Shown: in pieces, positions 43,718-53,161 of the stretch
How positions within the stretch are numbered: the first letter of the stretch is position 1
How the letters are laid out: each line of letters opens with the position of its first letter
From: Treponema sp.
GTDB taxonomy: Bacteria; Spirochaetota; Spirochaetia; Treponematales; Treponemataceae
Direction of reading: 5' to 3'
Length of the DNA: 64,000 nucleotides
Assembly (NCBI GenBank): GCA_024400915.1
Contig: JAKSLX010000003.1
Coordinates: forward strand, 62,001 to 126,000
Made by a program: the position numbers and the translations under genes
The notes under the pieces: generated by a model
What the model was told of the DNA's origin: nothing
The model's database searches: none
What the model saw: only the letters and a program-made list of their open reading frames with translations

Positions 43718-44422
43718 ATGAGTAGTTTTCCCAAAAGCCTGAATTTAATTTTTCTTGCCCTTTTATTATTGTTCATTTCCTGCGCAAATGATAATCCGGA
43801 AACGTCTTCCGTGGACCATAAAGTGATTTATGATTTCAGGGATTCTGAATCTTTGCCTGAGTTAAAGCTTTCTGTTTTTGTAGCCGTGGAAAATAAGGTT
43901 CAGAAAAGTGCTTCCATGAAATTGATTCATGAAGACAGCGGCCTCGAATGGAACTGCAGGTCCCTTTCCCTCAATAAATATGAATCCAATGAAATGAAAT
44001 GGGTAGGAAATACAAATTTTGTTCCTGAAAAAAACAGGCTGTTTCCTGAGGGAAACTATAGGGTTATCTATGAAGATCTGGCGGAAAGAGAATGCGACCT
44101 TACCTTTACCCTTAATTATCCGGAACATATTGCAAAGGTTCTTTCCGAAGAAATTCCTGCTGCCTTCAATACTCCTTCTGCAAAGAAAATTGCTGTCTAT
44201 TCAAACGAAGATATTCTGCTTTACTTTGGGGAAGAACCTGCCAACTGGAACTCCAATGATGATATCATTATGAATTATAAAAACGCCTGGTGTACAAGGG
44301 TATGTTACACGTTGAACAGGGGAACTGTTTACTGTCTTATGCCGCCTGTAATACTTGGAAATAAGGATTTTAATAAGCCTGAAGAAAAATCTGATTCTGA
44401 AAACAATCAGGCAAGCGAATAA
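43718..44422 (+). CDS. Lipoprotein of unknown function
   Basis: A 234-residue protein with a lipoprotein signal peptide whose lipobox is FISC (Cys about residue 22). The mature domain is beta-rich with no family I recognise. The gene starts 3 nt after the GHKL-like gene stop and 15 nt before trmB, so it belongs to that operon. Location is expected on the periplasmic face of a membrane. Confidence 0.75.
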   Translation: MSSFPKSLNLIFLALLLLFISCANDNPETSSVDHKVIYDFRDSESLPELKLSVFVAVENKVQKSASMKLIHEDSGLEWNCRSLSLNKYESNEMKWVGNTNFVPEKNRLFPEGNYRVIYEDLAERECDLTFTLNYPEHIAKVLSEEIPAAFNTPSAKKIAVYSNEDILLYFGEEPANWNSNDDIIMNYKNAWCTRVCYTLNRGTVYCLMPPVILGNKDFNKPEEKSDSENNQASE

Positions 44423-44437
44423 AAAGAGAGGAATTTA

Positions 44438-45178
44438 ATGCCCGACAACGACAATGAAAAAATGGAAATGAACGACGACTATCCGGCGGAAACTGAAAAA
44501 TCGATTTTCAGAAGACCCATCAAGACTTTTGTTATCCGTGCAGGAAGAATGACTGGCAGTGAGCGCAGGTGCTATGATGAACTTCATCATGTATGGTGCA
44601 TTCCCTTTGAACACAAGACTCTAAATTATACTGAGATTTTCAACAACACGAATCCGGTAATAATGGAAATTGGATTTGGAATGGGAACTGCTACGGCAAT
44701 AATTGCAGAGAACAATCCTGATACAAATTATCTTGGAAGCGAAGTTCATGTTCCTGGTGTTGGTAAACTTCTAGGCGAGATAAAATCCAAGAACCTTAAG
44801 AATCTTTATATCATTGATCACGATGCTCTTGAAATACTTGAAACAATGATTCCTGATAATTCCCTTTCGGGTTTTCATATTTTCTTTCCTGATCCATGGC
44901 CAAAAAAGAAGCATCATAAACGAAGGATGCTTCAGCGTCCTAGAACGGATCTTCTTGCAAAGAAACTTGCTCCAGGCGGCTATTTGTATTTTGCAACCGA
45001 CTGGCAGGAATATGCGGAAAGTGCCTTGGAAGAATTGAAACTTACGGAAGGTCTTCATAATAAATACGATGGATTTGCTCCTCATCAGGAGTGGAGGCCA
45101 AGAACAAAGTTTGAACAGAAAGGTATTGATGCAGGCCGTGACATATACGAGCTGTATTTCGTAAAGAACGAAATTTGA
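44438..45178 (+). CDS. trmB: tRNA (guanine-46-N7)-methyltransferase
   Basis: The 246-residue protein carries the TrmB SAM motif EIGFGMGTATA and the catalytic/tRNA-binding motif FPDPWPKKKHHKRR. It forms m7G46 in the tRNA variable loop. The N-terminal 30 residues are acidic. AGAGAGG precedes the ATG. It is the fourth gene of the GHKL-like operon and is followed 10-16 nt later by ligA. Confidence 0.94.
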   Translation: MPDNDNEKMEMNDDYPAETEKSIFRRPIKTFVIRAGRMTGSERRCYDELHHVWCIPFEHKTLNYTEIFNNTNPVIMEIGFGMGTATAIIAENNPDTNYLGSEVHVPGVGKLLGEIKSKNLKNLYIIDHDALEILETMIPDNSLSGFHIFFPDPWPKKKHHKRRMLQRPRTDLLAKKLAPGGYLYFATDWQEYAESALEELKLTEGLHNKYDGFAPHQEWRPRTKFEQKGIDAGRDIYELYFVKNEI

Positions 45179-45194
45179 TTGTGGGAGAATGATA

Positions 45195-47168
45195 ATGGAT
45201 CTTTTTGATATAGAAGCCGCAGCTAAAGAAAGTGATCGTGCTGTAAAGGAAGCTAAAAAAAAGAAGGATTTCCTTGACCGTATCAAAGAGCTTGAAAAAC
45301 TTATTGTCCATTATCAGGATTCCTACTATAACGGCGAAAGTGAAATTTCGGATGCGGAATTCGACAAACTATGGGATGAATTAAAAAATCTTGATCCATC
45401 AAATCCAATTCTCCACAGAGTTGGTGCTGACAGCGGTAATTTTACAAAAGCTCCCCATGTAATGCCTATGGGCAGTCAGGAAAAAGCAGCCACCCCTGAG
45501 GAATTTCTGGAATGGGCAAAAAAGCATTCCTATGGCGAGTATCTTATTGAATATAAGCTTGACGGTGCAAGCCTTGAACTTCAGTATAACGGCGGAAAAC
45601 TTCTTCGCGCAGTTACTCGTGGTGATGGAGAAATTGGCGATGTCATAACTGATAATGCGGTCAAAATGCAGGGGGTTGTAAAAGAACTTTCCCAGGACTT
45701 TACCGGAGGAATTCGCGGTGAAGTAATCATGACCCATCAGGTTCATAAAAATTTGTATTCGGACAAGGCAAACTGCCGCAATGCTGCCAATGGTCTCATG
45801 AAACGTAAGGACGGTGAGGGCAGCGAAAACCTTTGCCTTATTGTCTATGATGTTTGGGCCACTATAGGGGAACAGCCGTTTAAAGATGAAGAAGGTAAAC
45901 TTCAGTTCCTCAAGTCCAACGGCTTTAATGTTGTTCCACTTGAAATCGTTCATTCTGCGGAAGATGTAATTGCTTACCGAGAAAAGGTAATGGAAATCCG
46001 AAAGGAACTTGATTATGATATCGATGGTCTTGTTATAAAAGAGCGTGAAGTAAATCACGAAGATGCAAGTCGTGACAGACCAGAGCGCCAGATTGCCTTC
46101 AAGTTCAGTCTTGAAGAAGCGGTTTCAATTCTTCGTGATGTTGAATGGGGAGAAACTGGAGCCACCTATACTCCTGTTGCAATTTTTGACCCTGTAGAAC
46201 TCAATGGTACAACAGTAAAAAGAGCATCCCTTGTAAATACAAACCTCATCAAGTCCCTTAACCTTAAAATCGGAAGTCATGTTGTTGTCGTTAAGCGTGG
46301 TGAAATCATTCCTAAGATCATCAGTGTTGTTCCGTCTTTGTCCAATGAAGAACTTAAGGAAATCAATATTCCTTGCAAATGCGGAACCTGTGATACAGAA
46401 CTTGTTGATGAAGGAACAAGACTTTACTGTCCGAACAAAAATTGCAGCAAAAAGGTGCTTCACCAGCTTTTGAAATGGGTGTCTGTTGTGGATATCCGCG
46501 ACCTTGGTGATACCCTCGTTGCGGAACTTTTCAATACAAAAAAAGTTAACTCAATTTCCGACATTTATAGACTTACGGTAGAAGACCTTACTCCATATTT
46601 TCTTGATAAAGAAAGCCTTGAGTCAGGAAAAAAATCTCTTGGCGCAGAAAAGGTTTTTGCTTCAATTCAGGCTCACAGGAAAATTTCCCTTTCAAAATTC
46701 ATTGCTGGCTTTGATATAGAAGGCATAGGAGAAACAGTCGTTGAAACTTTGATTTCCGCAGGGTTCACCACCCTTGATAAGATTATATCTTCTTCAGAAG
46801 AAGAAATTGCATCTGTCTACAGGTTTGCAGAAATTCTTGCTCATACCTTTGTAAGCGGCATCAATGACAATAAGAATGAAATGCTTTCAATGGTAAATGA
46901 CGGTATCATCAGCCTTGTTCAGGGAGAAAACAACGGAGTTCTTGCATCCCTCAGCTTCTGCTTCACAGGTGAACTTAAGACCATGAAACGAGTTGATGCT
47001 CAGAATCTTGTAAAGGAAAAAGGTGGCTCAGTCAAATCTTCTGTAGTAAAGGGCCTGAGTTACCTTGTAACAAATGACACTTCAAGCGGCTCCTCTAAAA
47101 ACAAAAAGGCAGCCGAGCTTGGCGTGCCTATTATCAATGAGGAAGAATTTCTTAAGCTTGTTCAGTAG
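45195..47168 (+). CDS. ligA: NAD+-dependent DNA ligase
   Basis: The 657-residue ligase has the adenylation motif YKLDGAS with catalytic Lys121 and an OB domain. A four-cysteine zinc finger (CKCGTC ... CPNKNC), helix-hairpin-helix repeats and a C-terminal BRCT domain (from about residue 590) follow. It seals nicks in replication and repair. ATG 45195 is preferred over ATG 45189 because GGGAG is then 7 nt away. Convergent with livF, with only 3 nt between stop codons and no visible terminator. Confidence 0.96.
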   Translation: MDLFDIEAAAKESDRAVKEAKKKKDFLDRIKELEKLIVHYQDSYYNGESEISDAEFDKLWDELKNLDPSNPILHRVGADSGNFTKAPHVMPMGSQEKAATPEEFLEWAKKHSYGEYLIEYKLDGASLELQYNGGKLLRAVTRGDGEIGDVITDNAVKMQGVVKELSQDFTGGIRGEVIMTHQVHKNLYSDKANCRNAANGLMKRKDGEGSENLCLIVYDVWATIGEQPFKDEEGKLQFLKSNGFNVVPLEIVHSAEDVIAYREKVMEIRKELDYDIDGLVIKEREVNHEDASRDRPERQIAFKFSLEEAVSILRDVEWGETGATYTPVAIFDPVELNGTTVKRASLVNTNLIKSLNLKIGSHVVVVKRGEIIPKIISVVPSLSNEELKEINIPCKCGTCDTELVDEGTRLYCPNKNCSKKVLHQLLKWVSVVDIRDLGDTLVAELFNTKKVNSISDIYRLTVEDLTPYFLDKESLESGKKSLGAEKVFASIQAHRKISLSKFIAGFDIEGIGETVVETLISAGFTTLDKIISSSEEEIASVYRFAEILAHTFVSGINDNKNEMLSMVNDGIISLVQGENNGVLASLSFCFTGELKTMKRVDAQNLVKEKGGSVKSSVVKGLSYLVTNDTSSGSSKNKKAAELGVPIINEEEFLKLVQ

Positions 47169-47171
47169 AAA

Positions 47172-47885
47172 TCAGCTTTTTTTCTTGCCAAGGTAAGCTT
47201 CTTTTACGCTCTCGTTTTCGAGGAGTTCTTTTCCGCTTCCTGAAAGAACGATTTTTCCAGTTTCAAGAACATATGCCAGGTCCGCAGTCTTGAGGGCCAT
47301 GTTGGCATTCTGTTCAATAAGAAGGATTGTTACACCTGCTTTGTTGACTTCCTTGATGATGGAGAAAATGTCCTGAACAACAAGTGGAGCAAGACCAAGG
47401 GAAGGTTCGTCCATCATCATGAGTTTAGGACGGCTCATCAATGCACGACCTACGGCAAGCATCTGTTGTTCACCGCCGGAAAGGGTTCCAGCGTACTGCC
47501 AGCTTCTTTCTTTAAGGCGAGGAAATAGTGAGTAAATCCATTCAATGTCTTTTTCAATTTCCTTTTTGTCGTTTCTAAGGTAGGCACCAATCTTAAGGTT
47601 TTCTGCTACCGTAAGATCTGTAAAAACCTTGCGTCCCTCCGGTACAAGGGCGATACCTTCACCAACTGTCTTGTAAACTTTGTTGGAAGTAATGTTGTTT
47701 CCAAGGAACTCAATGGAACCAGAGTCAGGAGAAACAATTCCAACAATAGACTTGAGCAATGTTGATTTACCTGCGCCGTTGGCTCCAATGAGGGTAACGA
47801 TTTTTCCTTCAGGTACTTCAAGGCTTACATTTTGGAGAGCCTTGATTCCACCGTATGATACGTTAAGGTTGTTTATTTTAAGCAT
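47172..47885 (-). CDS. livF: Branched-chain amino-acid ABC transporter ATPase LivF
   Basis: A 237-residue ABC ATPase with Walker A GANGAGKST, signature LSGGEQQ and Walker B MMMDEPSLGLAP, and the LivF-specific start NNLNVSYGGIKALQNVSLEVPEGKIVTLIG region. It powers uptake of leucine, isoleucine and valine or related amides with LivG. Last gene of the liv operon. Confidence 0.93.
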   Translation of the reverse strand: MLKINNLNVSYGGIKALQNVSLEVPEGKIVTLIGANGAGKSTLLKSIVGIVSPDSGSIEFLGNNITSNKVYKTVGEGIALVPEGRKVFTDLTVAENLKIGAYLRNDKKEIEKDIEWIYSLFPRLKERSWQYAGTLSGGEQQMLAVGRALMSRPKLMMMDEPSLGLAPLVVQDIFSIIKEVNKAGVTILLIEQNANMALKTADLAYVLETGKIVLSGSGKELLENESVKEAYLGKKKS

Positions 47886-47908
47886 TTTCTATTCTCCAAT
47901 AAAAGTCT

Positions 47909-48751
47909 TCAGGAAACCTTTTCTTCGCCAAGGTATGCAGAAATTACGACAGGATCATTCTGCACTTCTTCCGGTGTTCCCTTTGAAATGAGGGCTCCAA
48001 AGTTAAGTACATATATTCTGTCTGAAATATTCATAACAAGGTCCATGTGGTGTTCAATCATGAATACAGTAAGCTTAAAGTCATCACGGATCTTGTAGAT
48101 AAAGTCTGTAAGTTCCTGTGTTTCCTGAGGATTCATGCCGGCTGCAGGTTCATCGAGCAAAAGAAGCGATGGGTTTGTTGCAAGAGCACGGGCAATTTCA
48201 AGACGGCGCTGTAGTCCGTAAGGAAGAGATGTACACTTTTCGTTGCGGACATCATAGAGACCGAGGATGTTAAGAAGTTCTTCCGTTTCCTGTCTCTGTG
48301 CTTTTTCTTCCTTTGTGTTGAGCCTGAAAGTTGCAGAAAAAACATTGCTTGTTCTGCGGCAGTGCTTTGCAATGAGGACATTGTCAAATACACTCTGGCT
48401 CTTCCAAAGACGGATGTTCTGGAAAGTTCTTGCAATGCCAAGTTTTGTAATCTTGTCTGGAGTAGGTTCAAGATGTTCCTTGTAAAGTCCGTTGTTCTGT
48501 CCTGCATAGAGTTTCTTCATTTTTCCATGAGGAGAGTTTTCAATGATCTTGTTTCCGTTGAAATAAACTGCACCGTTTGTAGGGGCATATACGCCTGTTA
48601 CAACGTTGAACGCAGTTGTTTTACCGGCTCCGTTTGGACCAATAAGGGAAACAATTTCACTTTTGTTTACTTCAAGGGAAAGGTTGTTTACTGCAACAAC
48701 GCCACCAAACTGCATCGTTACATTTTCTATTTTAAGTACATTATCTGCCAT
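47909..48751 (-). CDS. livG: Branched-chain amino-acid ABC transporter ATPase LivG
   Basis: A 280-residue ABC ATPase with Walker A GPNGAGKTT, the LivG-type signature LPYGLQRRLEIARALA and Walker B LLLLDEPAAGMNP. It pairs with LivF on the cytoplasmic face of LivHM. Length is slightly above the usual 255 owing to an insertion near residues 75-95 (MKKLYAGQNNGLYKEHLEP). It follows livM by 3 nt and precedes livF by 23 nt. Confidence 0.92.
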   Translation of the reverse strand: MADNVLKIENVTMQFGGVVAVNNLSLEVNKSEIVSLIGPNGAGKTTAFNVVTGVYAPTNGAVYFNGNKIIENSPHGKMKKLYAGQNNGLYKEHLEPTPDKITKLGIARTFQNIRLWKSQSVFDNVLIAKHCRRTSNVFSATFRLNTKEEKAQRQETEELLNILGLYDVRNEKCTSLPYGLQRRLEIARALATNPSLLLLDEPAAGMNPQETQELTDFIYKIRDDFKLTVFMIEHHMDLVMNISDRIYVLNFGALISKGTPEEVQNDPVVISAYLGEEKVS

Positions 48752-48754
48752 TTT

Positions 48755-49855
48755 TTATTCTCCTGCTTTGGCTTCTGCCACCTGTTTGTTCTTCTTTTTC
48801 CCTAGTCCCTTGAAGAACTTAATGATACCTGCAAGACTGAATTCGTTTTCTCCCATGATACCTTTCTGATAGAAAAGAACGATTGCCATGATGATTATGC
48901 TGAATACAACCTTGCGGAAACCTGGCTTCATGAATCCAAGGTGAAGTCCGCCTACGAATACATTGGAGTTATCAAGGAAGCGGAGCCACCATTCAGAACA
49001 GGCGATGAAAAGGAAACTTGAAATGCAGCTTCCGGTAACCGAACCCATTCCACCGATAACTACGATGAGGAGAATTTCGTAAGTCATTGCTGACTTGAAC
49101 TGGTTTGCCTGAATTGTTGTCTGGAACATGGCAAGAAGTGCACCGGAAATTCCTGCAAAGAAGGAACTGATGACGAAAGCCATTCGCTTGTGGTGCGCAA
49201 GGTTGATTCCCATAGCTTCTGCAGCAACTTCATCATCGCGGATAGCCTTGAATGCACGGCCATAGGTTGAGTTGATGAGAAGAACAATCATTGCAATGCA
49301 GACTCCTGCAACTGCAAATGGGAAAAGTGTAGAGCGGAAAACCGGATAGCGACGCAAAAGATTTGAGCCGTTTGTGATTACTCCAAGTTTGTCCCACTGG
49401 AAAAGAGCACGGATGATTTCTGCAAAGCCTAAGGTTGCAATGGCAAGGTAGTCTGACTTAAGTCGGAGAACAGGAAGCCCAATTAGAAAAGCAATGAATG
49501 CTGCAACGAGACCTGCAAGAATCATTGCGGCAAACAATGGAATTGTAAATTGAATCAGACCACCGTCAAAGTACTGGTAAACCTGTGCACGGGAAGCAAC
49601 TGGAATTGTAAAGATTGCATAGGTGTAGGCTCCAAGAAGCATGAAGCCTGCCTGACCAAGTGAAAAGAGACCTGTAAAACCGTTCAAAAGGTTCATGCTT
49701 ACTGCAACGAGGGCATAGATTGCACCCTTCTTGAGTACTGTGAATAGCATGGAAGTTCTTGGAAGAACCTGTTCAAGGATTCCTATAATCACGAAGAGTA
49801 ATGCAAGAAGTCCAAAGCTTATTACTGTGTTTTTATTCTTGTTTATGTTAATCAT
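48755..49855 (-). CDS. livM: Branched-chain amino-acid ABC transporter permease LivM
   Basis: A 366-residue permease with about ten membrane helices. The family motif region is KSDYLAIATLGFAEI, followed by AFKAIRDDEVAAEAMGIN (the EAA-like coupling loop). The C-terminus is a short Lys-rich cytoplasmic tail. It forms the channel with LivH. AGGTGGG lies upstream of its ATG, 17 nt after livH. Confidence 0.92.
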   Translation of the reverse strand: MININKNKNTVISFGLLALLFVIIGILEQVLPRTSMLFTVLKKGAIYALVAVSMNLLNGFTGLFSLGQAGFMLLGAYTYAIFTIPVASRAQVYQYFDGGLIQFTIPLFAAMILAGLVAAFIAFLIGLPVLRLKSDYLAIATLGFAEIIRALFQWDKLGVITNGSNLLRRYPVFRSTLFPFAVAGVCIAMIVLLINSTYGRAFKAIRDDEVAAEAMGINLAHHKRMAFVISSFFAGISGALLAMFQTTIQANQFKSAMTYEILLIVVIGGMGSVTGSCISSFLFIACSEWWLRFLDNSNVFVGGLHLGFMKPGFRKVVFSIIIMAIVLFYQKGIMGENEFSLAGIIKFFKGLGKKKNKQVAEAKAGE

Positions 49856-49872
49856 TTATCCCACCTTATAGA

Positions 49873-50757
49873 TCAGACTTTATCCGTCTGCTTTTCGCCG
49901 AAGAGTCCAGTTGGCATGAACATCAAAACGATAATGAGGAGGACGAAGGTAAAGGCATCGCTGAAGGTTGTCCATCCAAGTCCCTTGATGATGTTCTCGC
50001 AAATACCGATTACAAATGCACCGATAACTGCACCTGGAATTGATCCGATTCCTCCGAAAACTGCAGCAACAAAGGCTTTTAGTCCAGGCATCCCACCTGC
50101 AGTTGGTGTAACACCAGTGTAGTTTGAGAAGAAGAGAAGGGAACCTGCAGCGGCAAGAACAGAACCTATGATGAACGTGGTGCTTATTACGCGGTTGATT
50201 CTGATTCCCATAAGGTGTGAAGTTTCAAAGTCTTTGGAAACAGCTCGCATGGCCATACCTATTTTAGTGTACTTGATGAGCATTACAAGTGAAACAACAA
50301 GAATGACTGTAAGGAACGGTGTAATGAGGGTTACGCGCTTTGTCATCGCCGAGGCAATTTGCACTGGGTCTGATATCCATGGAATTGGTGGATAATATTT
50401 TGTAAGGCCTCCAGTAATGTAAAGGGCAATGTTCTGCAGAAGGTAAGACATACCGATTGCAGAAATCATGATGGACATGCGGGGTGCTTTTCTAAGTGGT
50501 TTATAAGCAATGCGTTCGATTGAAAAACCGAGAAGAGAAGTCAAGATGATTGTAAATGGAACAGAAATGTACAATGGCATGCAAGTGTACATGTATACCA
50601 TTATAAGTCCAGAAGCCATGAAAACATCACCGTGGGCAAAGTTAATCAGTCGAAGAATTCCGTAAACCATAGTGTATCCAATGGCAATGAGGGCATACTG
50701 TCCGCCAGTTGAAATACCTGCAAGGATGTACGGAAGGTTAGCGTTGAAAAAATCCAT
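49873..50757 (-). CDS. livH: Branched-chain amino-acid ABC transporter permease LivH
   Basis: A 294-residue permease opening with the LivH hallmark ILAGISTGGQYALIAIGYTMVYGILRLINFAHGD. It has eight or so membrane helices and the coupling loop AMRAVSKDFETSHLMGI. GGAG precedes the ATG. Three hairpins separate it from livK upstream, so its expression is probably lower than that of the binding protein. Confidence 0.94.
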   Translation of the reverse strand: MDFFNANLPYILAGISTGGQYALIAIGYTMVYGILRLINFAHGDVFMASGLIMVYMYTCMPLYISVPFTIILTSLLGFSIERIAYKPLRKAPRMSIMISAIGMSYLLQNIALYITGGLTKYYPPIPWISDPVQIASAMTKRVTLITPFLTVILVVSLVMLIKYTKIGMAMRAVSKDFETSHLMGIRINRVISTTFIIGSVLAAAGSLLFFSNYTGVTPTAGGMPGLKAFVAAVFGGIGSIPGAVIGAFVIGICENIIKGLGWTTFSDAFTFVLLIIVLMFMPTGLFGEKQTDKV

Positions 50758-50802
50758 TTAAAACTCCGTTTGCTAAATAAGTAGACTATAAAAATCATCA
50801 GG

Positions 50803-50836
50803 CAATAAAAAAGAATCAAAAAGGAACTCTTGATCC
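50803..50836 (-). terminator. Attenuating terminator before livH
   Basis: On the minus strand GGATCAA (50836-50830) pairs with TTGATTC (50819-50813), 7 pairs with one G-U and a 10-nt loop, followed by six T residues. Placed between livK and livH, it should end most transcripts after livK. Confidence 0.65.
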
Positions 50837-50857
50837 TTTTCTAGTGCCTGCAATTTT

Positions 50858-50884
50858 TCAGCCTCTTCATAAGGAAAAGGCTGA
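50858..50884. other. Middle hairpin of the livK-livH gap
   Basis: TCAGCCT (50858-50864) pairs with AGGCTGA (50878-50884). T runs follow only on the plus strand (50885-50890), so on the liv (minus) transcript it is a hairpin flanked by A residues, not a terminator. Confidence 0.45.
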
Positions 50885-50897
50885 TTTTTTAAAACGA

Positions 50898-50923
50898 ATA
50901 ATCTGCCTGAAAAGGCAGATTAT
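50898..50923 (-). terminator. Perfect 11-bp hairpin directly after livK
   Basis: ATAATCTGCCT (50898-50908) pairs perfectly with AGGCAGATTAT (50913-50923) around a 4-nt loop. It begins 6 nt after the livK stop codon and is followed on the minus strand by TCGTTTT, a weak U tract. It likely protects the livK 3' end and partly terminates. Confidence 0.55.
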
Positions 50924-50929
50924 GTTGAA

Positions 50930-52102
50930 TTAGTTGATCTTCTGGATTGCTACGAATTCCCAAGAAGCGTCGCTGTTATTTGCGTGCTTGATGTATGCAC
51001 CTTCACGTTTAGCATCACCAGTAGCATCGAATTCGATGAGACCTGTAATACCTGTGTAGCTGATTCCAGGAAGAGCCTTCATGATGTCTTCTCCCTTTGT
51101 TGAACCAGCAGCCTTGATTGCTTCGAGCGCAACATTGTATGCATCGTAAGCCATAACTGGGTTTGCAGCAACGATGTCGTTTCCGCCATTGTCTGTAAGG
51201 TTAGATGGGTTAGAGTTGATCCATGCGCGGAAGTCCTTTACGAAATCTGCAACCTTAGCATCTGTAGAACCTTCTGCAAAGAATGTTGTTACGTTGATGT
51301 CAACGTTTGTTCCCTTTGCAGCGTTGAGGATAACGTTTGAGTCCCATGTGTCACCAGCGAGGATTGGCATTCCAAGCTTCTGTGTGTTTGCCTGTTCAAT
51401 AATGAGGGCAGCTGCTTCTGTTGAAACTGGTGAGCAGAATACATCAGCACCCATGTTCTTTGCGTTTGTAACGTATGCAGCAAAGTCGCTTGTTCCTTCT
51501 GGGAATGTTTCGTATACAACTTCGCCACCCTGTTTCTTGAAACCTTCAATGAAGTAGTTTGCAAGACCTACAGAGTAGTCATCACCGAGCTTTGCAAGAA
51601 CATAAGCCTTCTTTGCATTGAACTTGTCGTGAGCAAGGGAAGCAAGAACTGTTCCCTGGAATGGATCGAGGAAGCAGATGCGGAAGTAGTGTTCGTTTCC
51701 AAGTGTAACCTGTGGGTTTGTACATGTGATTCCGATGGCTGGAATTCCTGCTGCAAGGAAAGTATCGCTTGCTGCGATTGAAACGCCTGAACCGTATGAA
51801 CCGAGAACGATTGAAACTCCCTTTGAAACGAGTTCAGAAGCTGCAGTAACAGCCTTATCGTTTGACGATTCGTTGTCTACGCGAACGAGTTCAACCTTGT
51901 ATTCCTTTCCAGCAATTGTTACTGTTGGAATCTTTTCGTTTGCATAGATTGCTCCAAGAGTTTCCTGCTTTCCACCAGCACCATTGTCTCCGGAAGCTGG
52001 TTCATAGATACCGATTTTTACTGTTGCAGTCTTTGATCCACCGCATCCAGTAATTGCAAATGCCATAACTGCGGCTGCAAGTACCATAACAATCTTTTTC
52101 AT
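50930..52102 (-). CDS. livK: Branched-chain amino-acid binding lipoprotein
   Basis: A 390-residue Leu/Ile/Val-binding protein (Peripla_BP_6 type) with a lipoprotein signal peptide and lipobox ITGC (Cys20). The mature domain opens VKIGIYEPASGDNGAGGKQ and has the family strand ELVSKGVSIVLGSYGSG. It captures the amino acid and delivers it to LivHM. TAGGAG precedes the ATG. A promoter lies at 52134-52162. Hairpins downstream probably keep it more abundant than the permease, as in many ABC importers. Exact ligand not determinable. Confidence 0.93.
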   Translation of the reverse strand: MKKIVMVLAAAVMAFAITGCGGSKTATVKIGIYEPASGDNGAGGKQETLGAIYANEKIPTVTIAGKEYKVELVRVDNESSNDKAVTAASELVSKGVSIVLGSYGSGVSIAASDTFLAAGIPAIGITCTNPQVTLGNEHYFRICFLDPFQGTVLASLAHDKFNAKKAYVLAKLGDDYSVGLANYFIEGFKKQGGEVVYETFPEGTSDFAAYVTNAKNMGADVFCSPVSTEAAALIIEQANTQKLGMPILAGDTWDSNVILNAAKGTNVDINVTTFFAEGSTDAKVADFVKDFRAWINSNPSNLTDNGGNDIVAANPVMAYDAYNVALEAIKAAGSTKGEDIMKALPGISYTGITGLIEFDATGDAKREGAYIKHANNSDASWEFVAIQKIN

Positions 52103-52133
52103 AATTAACTCCTATATAGAAAAAAGATAATCT

Positions 52134-52162
52134 ATTATACAAATAGTAGTTTCTTTGTTGAA
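52134..52162 (-). promoter_or_regulatory. liv operon promoter
   Basis: Minus strand: -10 TATAAT (52134-52139), and 17 nt upstream a weak -35 TTCAAC (52157-52162). The leader of about 25 nt contains TAGGAG. Confidence 0.5.
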
Positions 52163-52186
52163 TAACTTATTGTAAAAAAACGAATT

Positions 52187-53161
52187 TTAGTTGGTTGCAG
52201 GTTCAAAGGCAAAATTCGTGGTGAAAAAATCCGGACTTACGGCTTCAAGGTTCAACCTTACTTCCCAATGAAGGTGAGGTCCTGTAGCAAGTCCCGTTGA
52301 ACCTGAATGGCCGATTAGTGTTCCTGTTTTTACAGTGTCTCCTTCCTTTACCTTCATGTCGTTCATGTGGTAATAAAGTGAATAAAGTCCCGGAAGATGT
52401 TCAATGACTACGCTCCACCCCGTTGAAATTCTGTTTTCTGCCATAACGACTTTTCCTTCTGCTGGCGCGCGTACTTCGGTTCCAGTTGGAACTCCGTAAT
52501 CTATTCCAAGGTGAAGACTTGTTGAGGAATTGCCTGTTGTGTACTGGAAAACCCTTCTGTCTGCAAAGTAAGAGGTTCTTCTTGTGGAATCTACTGGAGG
52601 AACAAAAGCTTTCGTTGAATAGACATTCTGAGGATTTATGGTTTCGAGAATAGTGTTGAGCTTTGAAATCTGTTCCATTCTTTTTGTGCTGGTGTCGGTC
52701 TTGATTGCCGTATTGGATTCATTGAGTCTGATAGTTTCTGAAATAAAAGACTTGTTGTCCAGATTGAAAGGCAGGGTAAATTCCTTTGATTCGTTCTGGA
52801 TGCTGTATGTTATTTTAAGGAAACATTTGTTTTCATTTGTCCACCAGGAAGAAAGGGGAATTCCCGTAAGCATGGTTTTGCCGGCTTTTGTAGCCTTACC
52901 CAAGGTATAGAAATCCGATGAACGGACACTTTTGCCGTCAATAAAAAGTTCAAGCTTTGCTTCTGACTGAGAAAAATCTGTCTTAACCGATTTATTTCTT
53001 GCAATTTTCATGCGCACGAAAACAGCATCTCCTGGAGATGCCGTCTCGTTGTAATTCAAAGAGATTGTATAGTTCTCACCGTTAAAGGCAGCTTGCCTTG
53101 CAAAACTGGCAGTGGTAATGAAAATAAATACGGCTGTAAAAATCAGTTTGAATTTTTTCAT
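52187..53161 (-). CDS. M23 family peptidase
   Basis: The 324-residue exported protein has a signal peptide (cleavage after SFA, about residue 21), a beta-rich N-terminal domain (about 25-150) and a C-terminal M23 domain with the zinc-site motifs HLGIDYG and HLHWEVR. It is a peptidoglycan endopeptidase or, with partners, a cell-separation factor. It differs from the LysM-containing M23 protein at 7251-8177 in lacking LysM. GAGGA precedes the ATG, which overlaps the recJ stop by 4 nt (ATGA), so it depends on recJ for transcription and probably translation. Confidence 0.88.
   Translation of the reverse strand: MKKFKLIFTAVFIFITTASFARQAAFNGENYTISLNYNETASPGDAVFVRMKIARNKSVKTDFSQSEAKLELFIDGKSVRSSDFYTLGKATKAGKTMLTGIPLSSWWTNENKCFLKITYSIQNESKEFTLPFNLDNKSFISETIRLNESNTAIKTDTSTKRMEQISKLNTILETINPQNVYSTKAFVPPVDSTRRTSYFADRRVFQYTTGNSSTSLHLGIDYGVPTGTEVRAPAEGKVVMAENRISTGWSVVIEHLPGLYSLYYHMNDMKVKEGDTVKTGTLIGHSGSTGLATGPHLHWEVRLNLEAVSPDFFTTNFAFEPATN

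Noticed and set aside
45399..46058. 219-codon open frame antisense to ligA
   Set aside because: Opposite the ligase adenylation domain; translation is a Phe/Ile-rich shadow.
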